Assembly (NCBI RefSeq): GCF_000423105.1
Contig: NZ_AUHI01000011.1
Span: 39,441-103,440, forward strand
Length of the DNA stretch: 64,000 nucleotides
Origin: Halalkalibacillus halophilus DSM 18494
GTDB lineage: Bacteria; Bacillota; Bacilli; Bacillales; Alkalibacillaceae
Reading direction: 5' to 3'
The notes below the pieces were generated by a model. It saw only the letters and a list, made by a program, of their open reading frames with translations. It made no database searches and had not been told where the DNA came from. Below, one piece after another: positions 59,778-64,000 of the stretch; within the stretch, counting starts at the first letter, position 1, and every line of letters begins with the position of its first letter. The position numbers and the translations under genes are program-made.

Positions 59778-60020
59778 TTAACAATATTGAAAAGCGATTA
59801 TAAAGGAGCAGTAAGAATTCCTGCGATTTATAGAGAAGTAACGGTTGGTGGAAGTTACTAATTGCAGAGTCTGAACTCGCCTTTTAGTTACGTATATGAA
59901 ATAAATGTAGTATACGTCGTTTTCCGCGTTAAGGAACTCGAGTGAGCATGAAAGTGCTAATTTGGGTGGTACCACGGGTATATAACTCGTCCCAACTGTT
60001 TTGTTTGGGGCGAGTTTTTT
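59778..60020 (+). promoter_or_regulatory. Leucine T-box leader of leuS
   Basis: The T-box consensus GGGTGGTACCACGG is at 59964-59977. The leader includes a stem I with likely specifier CTC (59876-59878, leucine) and a terminator AACTCGTCCCAA (59984-59995) paired with TTGGGGCGAGTT (60005-60016), followed by T-run. Uncharged leucyl-tRNA should stabilise the antiterminator. It fills most of the 500-base gap before leuS. Confidence 0.93.
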
Positions 60021-60060
60021 GCGTTTTTAAAACAATATAGAAACATTAGGAGGAAATGAA

Positions 60061-62475
60061 ATGGCTTTTAACCACCGTCAAATTGAAACGAAGTGGCAAA
60101 CGTATTGGCAAGAACAGGAAACTTTTGCTACAAATACTGAATCCAGTAAACCGAAATTTTACGCATTAGATATGTTTCCTTATCCATCAGGAGCAGGTTT
60201 ACATGTTGGTCACCCAGAAGGCTATACGGCAACAGATATTCTATCCAGGATGAAACGTATGCAAGGGTATGAAGTGCTCCATCCAATGGGGTGGGATGCA
60301 TTTGGTCTACCTGCTGAACAATATGCAATTGATACTGGAAATGATCCTGCTGTCTTCACACAGCAAAACATTGAAATTTTTAAAAGACAAATAAAATCAT
60401 TAGGGTTTTCTTATGAGTGGAACCGTGAAGTAAACACAACGGACCCTGAATATTATAAGTGGACACAGTGGATCTTCATTAAACTATATGAAAAAGGACT
60501 AGCATATATGGATGAAGTACCTGTAAATTGGTGTCCTGCATTAGGTACTGTTCTAGCGAATGAAGAAGTTATTGACGGAGTAAGTGAACGTGGGGGGCAT
60601 CCTGTTGTTCGAAAGCCAATGAGACAGTGGATGTTAAAGATCACTGCTTATGCGGATCGTTTATTAGATGATTTAGATGAACTTGAATGGCCAGAAAGCC
60701 TTAAAGATATGCAACGAAACTGGATTGGGAAATCAGAAGGTGCAGAAGTTATTTTTGATATTGAAGGTACGGAGGAGACGTTTGAAGCATTTACTACTCG
60801 GCCTGACACATTATTCGGGGCAACTTATGCTGTTTTATCACCAGAACATCCATTAGTTGAAAAGGTGGTTTCTCCGGAGCAAAAGCAGGCGGTTGAATCA
60901 TATGTAGAGTCTGTCTCTAAGAAAAGTGATTTAGAACGAACCGATTTAGCGAAAGATAAAACAGGGGTATTTACCGGCGCATATGCAATGAATCCAGTAA
61001 ATGGAGAGAGAATGCCTATTTGGATTGCAGACTATGTTCTAATGTCTTATGGAACAGGAGCGATCATGGCTGTGCCTGCTCACGATGAGCGTGATTATGA
61101 ATTTGCTCAGAAATTTGATTTGCCTATTGTGGAAGTAGTAAGTGGGGGAGATATAAACGAAGCTGCTTTCACTGGAGATGGGACACTTGTTAATTCCGAT
61201 TTCCTAAATGATCTAAGTAAAGAAGACGCAATTGATAAGATGATCAGCTGGTTAGAAGAAAATAATCGTGGAAAGCGTCAGACTACGTATCGACTAAGGG
61301 ACTGGTTATTTAGCCGTCAACGTTATTGGGGAGAACCAATTCCTGTTATCCATTGGGAAGACGGAACAATGTCAGCAGTAGATGAATCCGAACTACCTGT
61401 AGAACTACCGAAAACAACAGAAATTAAGCCTTCTGGTACGGGAGAATCTCCACTTGCTAATATAAGCGAATGGGTGGAAGTAACAGATGAAAAAACAGGT
61501 AAAAAAGGTCGTATGGAGACAAACACCATGCCGCAATGGGCTGGAAGTTGTTGGTATTATCTACGTTATATTGACCCGAATAACAGCGAACAATTAGCAG
61601 ATCCAGAAAAATTAAAAAAATGGCTACCAGTCGATATTTATATTGGTGGAGCCGAGCATGCCGTTCTTCATTTACTATATGCACGTTTTTGGCACAAGGT
61701 CCTTTACGATCTAGGGGTCGTTCCAACGAAAGAACCTTTCCAGAAACTCTTTAACCAAGGGATGATCCTAGGTGAAGGTAATGAGAAAATGAGCAAATCA
61801 AAAGGAAATGTAGTTAATCCTGACGATATTGTGCAGTCACATGGTGCGGATACATTACGTTTGTATGAAATGTTTATGGGACCACTTGAAGCTTCCGTTG
61901 CTTGGAGTACAAATGGTTTAGATGGTGCAAGAAGATTCCTTGATCGAGTTTGGAGGCTTTATGCTACAACGGATGGTAATTTGGTAGGTACCATTACAGA
62001 CCAACCAAATGAAAAGTTAGATAAGGTGTATCATGAAACGGTTAAAAAGGTAACCGAATATTATGCGGACCTTCGTTTTAATACTGCTATTTCACAAATG
62101 ATGGTATTTGTGAATGAGTGTTATAAAACTGATACTGTTCCAAGAGAATACGCAGAAGGTTTGGTGAAATTATTAGCCCCGATTGCACCGCATATGACCG
62201 AAGAATTATGGAGTCTGCTAGGTTACGATGAAACTATTTCATATCAACCTTGGCCGACGTATGAAGAATCGAAATTAGAAGAAGATACAGTAGAAGTGGT
62301 TTTTCAAGTAATGGGTAAAGTAAGATCTAAAGCATCTGTACCAACTGATGCAACAAAAGAAGAATTAGAAAAGATTGCGCTTGAAGATCAAACGATTCAA
62401 GAATGGATTGAAGGCAAAACAATAAGAAAAGTAGTTGCTATACCTGGTAAATTAGTGAATATAGTAGCTAATTAG
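60061..62475 (+). CDS. leuS: Leucyl-tRNA synthetase LeuS
   Basis: This 804-residue class Ia synthetase of bacterial LeuRS type has the HIGH-like motif MFPYPSGAGLHVGHPEGYT, the editing domain in about residues 220-400 (FTTRPDTLFGATYAVLSPEH; HDERDYEF), and the KMSKS loop in NEKMSKSKGNVVNPDDI. It charges tRNA-Leu. ATG 60061 follows TTAGGAGGAAATGAA. It is controlled by the T-box leader directly upstream. Confidence 0.97.
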   Translation: MAFNHRQIETKWQTYWQEQETFATNTESSKPKFYALDMFPYPSGAGLHVGHPEGYTATDILSRMKRMQGYEVLHPMGWDAFGLPAEQYAIDTGNDPAVFTQQNIEIFKRQIKSLGFSYEWNREVNTTDPEYYKWTQWIFIKLYEKGLAYMDEVPVNWCPALGTVLANEEVIDGVSERGGHPVVRKPMRQWMLKITAYADRLLDDLDELEWPESLKDMQRNWIGKSEGAEVIFDIEGTEETFEAFTTRPDTLFGATYAVLSPEHPLVEKVVSPEQKQAVESYVESVSKKSDLERTDLAKDKTGVFTGAYAMNPVNGERMPIWIADYVLMSYGTGAIMAVPAHDERDYEFAQKFDLPIVEVVSGGDINEAAFTGDGTLVNSDFLNDLSKEDAIDKMISWLEENNRGKRQTTYRLRDWLFSRQRYWGEPIPVIHWEDGTMSAVDESELPVELPKTTEIKPSGTGESPLANISEWVEVTDEKTGKKGRMETNTMPQWAGSCWYYLRYIDPNNSEQLADPEKLKKWLPVDIYIGGAEHAVLHLLYARFWHKVLYDLGVVPTKEPFQKLFNQGMILGEGNEKMSKSKGNVVNPDDIVQSHGADTLRLYEMFMGPLEASVAWSTNGLDGARRFLDRVWRLYATTDGNLVGTITDQPNEKLDKVYHETVKKVTEYYADLRFNTAISQMMVFVNECYKTDTVPREYAEGLVKLLAPIAPHMTEELWSLLGYDETISYQPWPTYEESKLEEDTVEVVFQVMGKVRSKASVPTDATKEELEKIALEDQTIQEWIEGKTIRKVVAIPGKLVNIVAN

Positions 62476-62492
62476 AGTTGATTAACCAAGAG

Positions 62493-62526
62493 GGCTATCT
62501 AAAATCAAAATTATAGATAGCCTTTT
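62493..62526 (+). terminator. Probable terminator after leuS
   Basis: GGCTATCTA (62493-62501) pairs with TAGATAGCC (62514-62522), followed by TTTT then G-interrupted T-rich sequence. It is weaker than others here. Confidence 0.7.
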
Positions 62527-62592
62527 GGTTTGTTTATAAATCTAATCCATGTAAAATGATCCGTAGAGGTATTTAAAGTAGAAGAAAGGGGT

Positions 62593-63060
62593 ATGGAGAA
62601 TATGAATGAAACACAATTGTTTGATCAAGCAAAATTGTGGCGCTCTTGGCTGGTAGGTTTTTTAAAAAATCTTCCAGATGAACAACTGGATGTTATTCCA
62701 GAAGGTTTTAATAATAACATCAGATGGAACGCAGGACATGTGTTGGTGACATGGGATAAAATGATGACGAGTGTATTGAATGAAGATAGTTTTCTTGTTT
62801 CTTTATATAAAGATTCATTTGCAAGAGGGACTAGCCCAAAAGACTGGACTTCTAATCCTCCGTTGAAGGAAGATTTAATAGAGCAACTGGAAAGGCAATT
62901 AGACCAGATAGAAAAGCTTTCCTCTTCTCGCTTGAATCAAGAAATACCTTTCGAGATGTTTCATATGAAAGAAGTAGGCGAAGTCTGTCAGTTTCTTATC
63001 AGTCATGAAGCGATGCATTTGTCCGTTATGAACAGTCAGAAAAAGATGTTAGAACTATAA
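62593..63060 (+). CDS. DinB-superfamily protein
   Basis: This 155-residue four-helix protein of the DinB/YfiT-like superfamily has candidate metal histidines in WNAGHVLVTWD and SHEAMHLSVM (about residues 50, 138 and 142). Members may be metal-dependent transferases (bacillithiol S-transferase-like); no activity can be assigned. Several N-terminal ATGs (62593, 62602) are possible. It follows leuS but is likely separately expressed. Confidence 0.82.
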   Translation: MENMNETQLFDQAKLWRSWLVGFLKNLPDEQLDVIPEGFNNNIRWNAGHVLVTWDKMMTSVLNEDSFLVSLYKDSFARGTSPKDWTSNPPLKEDLIEQLERQLDQIEKLSSSRLNQEIPFEMFHMKEVGEVCQFLISHEAMHLSVMNSQKKMLEL

Positions 63061-63170
63061 TAGTAAATGTTTAAATAGTATATAGGCGCTTCGTTTTAAG
63101 TTTATAGAAAGATTATTATTGTTAGTTTGCATTTAATCTAAGAACAATAGAGTTGAAGGGGGATTTAATA

Positions 63171-63482
63171 ATGGATAATGAAGTAAGAGAAGTGAGCCCT
63201 GAAGAATTAGAAAAAGATCTGGACGGCGCTCAAAAGTATAATATAGTAGACGTCCGCGAAACAGAAGAAGTGGAAACAGGGATGATTCCTGGAGCTAAGC
63301 ATTTGTCACTCGGTACTCTGCCAGAACATGTAGAGGGATTTAATAAAGAAGAAGAATATGTGATGGTTTGTAGGTCTGGTAGAAGAAGCCATAACGCATG
63401 TTTGTTTTTACAAGAGCATGGGATTAAGGCATATAACTTGCAAAGTGGCATGCTTGATTGGACAGGGGAAAAGGTTTTTTAA
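63171..63482 (+). CDS. ytwF: Rhodanese-domain sulfurtransferase
   Basis: This single-domain rhodanese of 103 residues has the active-site loop VCRSGRRSHNA with persulfide cysteine about residue 73, and the DVRETEEVETGMIPGAKHL core. It is likely a sulfur carrier or cyanide-detoxifying enzyme, similar to YtwF. ATG 63171 with GAAGGGGG upstream is preferred over a TTG six codons earlier. It is the last protein gene before the rRNA operon. Confidence 0.87.
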   Translation: MDNEVREVSPEELEKDLDGAQKYNIVDVRETEEVETGMIPGAKHLSLGTLPEHVEGFNKEEEYVMVCRSGRRSHNACLFLQEHGIKAYNLQSGMLDWTGEKVF

Positions 63483-63491
63483 AATATTCTA

Positions 63492-63521
63492 TTGACTTAT
63501 CTTTTTTCCTTGGGTTATAAT
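63492..63521 (+). promoter_or_regulatory. rRNA operon promoter P1
   Basis: TTGACT (63492-63497) and TATAAT (63516-63521) are 18 bases apart, just after the rhodanese gene. Confidence 0.72.
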
Positions 63522-63589
63522 TTAAAACGTTGCGCCAAAAATACTAAACTTTTAGATGAATTAGTTGGTGGTATTTGAAAAAAAATATA

Positions 63590-63619
63590 TTGACAATTAG
63601 TTTGATAATGTGATATATT
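63590..63619 (+). promoter_or_regulatory. rRNA operon promoter P2
   Basis: TTGACA (63590-63595) and TATATT (63614-63619) are 18 bases apart. Tandem P1/P2 promoters are usual for Bacillus rrn operons. The leader CCTTGAAAACTAAACAAAA (63648-63666) is typical of Bacillaceae rrn leaders. Confidence 0.75.
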
Positions 63620-63756
63620 TAATAGTGCTCAACAAGAAAAATTCGAACCTTGAAAACTAAACAAAATAGCCTGTCGTCAATTCGTTTTCTTTCTATTAAA
63701 TAGGAGAAAACATTGGCAACAAAAAGAAACAAGCTAGCAAAGAGCTAATCAAACAC

Positions 63757-64000
63757 TTTATATGGAGAGTTTGATCCTGGCTCAGGACGAACGCTGGCGG
63801 CGTGCCTAATACATGCAAGTCGAGCGCAGGAAGCAGACGGATCCCTTCGGGGTGATGTCTGTGGAATGAGCGGCGGACGGGTGAGTAACACGTGGGCAAC
63901 CTGCCTGTAAGACTGGGATAACCCCGGGAAACCGGGGCTAATACCGGATAACATCAGGAACCTCCTGGTTCTTGAGTGAAAGATGGCCTTTGTGCTATCA
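63757..64000 (+). rRNA. rrs: 16S ribosomal RNA, 5' end (partial)
   Basis: The sequence matches the 5' end of Bacillaceae 16S rRNA: AGAGTTTGATCCTGGCTCAG (63766-63785), GACGAACGCTGGCGGCGTGC, the V1 hairpin GGATCCCTTCGGGG and GGGTGAGTAACACGTGGGCA. It continues past the window edge. The V1-V2 pattern is compatible with Oceanobacillus/Virgibacillus-like genera, but the fragment is too short to name one. Confidence 0.97.

Overview
The window comes from a low-GC, spore-forming, probably halotolerant Bacillaceae bacterium, in the broad neighbourhood of Oceanobacillus or Virgibacillus. Three things support this: near-continuous gene-order similarity to the yun/yut/yum/yui/yug/men/yt blocks of Bacillus subtilis, spore-specific genes (yunB, lytH, ytpB), and the 5' end of a Bacillaceae-type 16S rRNA at the right edge. 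Almost everything is ordinary chromosomal core. I see no prophage, transposase, CRISPR array or defence locus.

Layout. 0-3.3 kb: the 3' part of the suf Fe-S assembly operon (sufD end, sufS, sufU, sufB). 3.7-7.2 kb: yunE, yunD, yunC, yunB. 7.2-10.9 kb: a lysine riboswitch driving an NhaC-family carrier, then a sodium:solute symporter split by a one-base frameshift. 10.9-18.3 kb: lytH, yutD, a small unknown, yutE-yutF-hydroxyacid dehydrogenase, nfu, yuzD, yuzB, dapF, an IscA-like protein and a lipoprotein. 18.3-27.1 kb: ferredoxin-NADP reductase, type II NADH dehydrogenase behind a Rex-like site, yuiBCD, pepA, BirA-controlled bioY, deoD and a GGQ-containing release-factor-like protein. 27.3-32.6 kb: PAP2 phosphatase, FMN riboswitch with ribD-ribE-ribBA-ribH, and a lipoprotein Cu/Zn SOD. 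32.7-39.6 kb: patB, yugI, an alcohol dehydrogenase, a quinone reductase, yugN, the yugO potassium channel, a DksA-like protein and a hotdog thioesterase. 39.6-48.4 kb: menaquinone genes (menA divergent from menF-D-H-B, then menE-C). 48.4-63.5 kb: two small unknowns, ytkD, pckA, SAM riboswitch-metK, asnB, a C39-like peptidase, ytoA, ytpA, ytpB, ytqB, T-box-leuS, a DinB-like protein and a rhodanese. 63.5-64 kb: tandem rRNA promoters and the 16S start.

The genes fit together as housekeeping modules: Fe-S biogenesis (suf, nfu, IscA-like), respiratory quinone and NADH oxidation (men, ndh, the FNR-like enzyme), cofactor supply (riboflavin, biotin uptake, SAM) and amino-acid supply (lysine uptake, DAP, asparagine, leucyl-tRNA). 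Several are controlled by RNA leaders: lysine, FMN, SAM and T-box.

The most unusual content is intergenic. First, four arrays of degenerate units repeat every 20-21 bp (about two helical turns). Each lies just past the 3' end of a plus-strand gene. Two share a GGATA core with identical unit spacing, one has a CCGGCA/CCCGAA core, and one has a GCGCAG core. Second, a dispersed, nearly palindromic element of about 240 bp occurs in three copies plus one remnant. Its stems differ between copies by compensatory changes, which points to a selected nucleic-acid structure. At 35.9-36.2 kb an array and an element remnant lie side by side.
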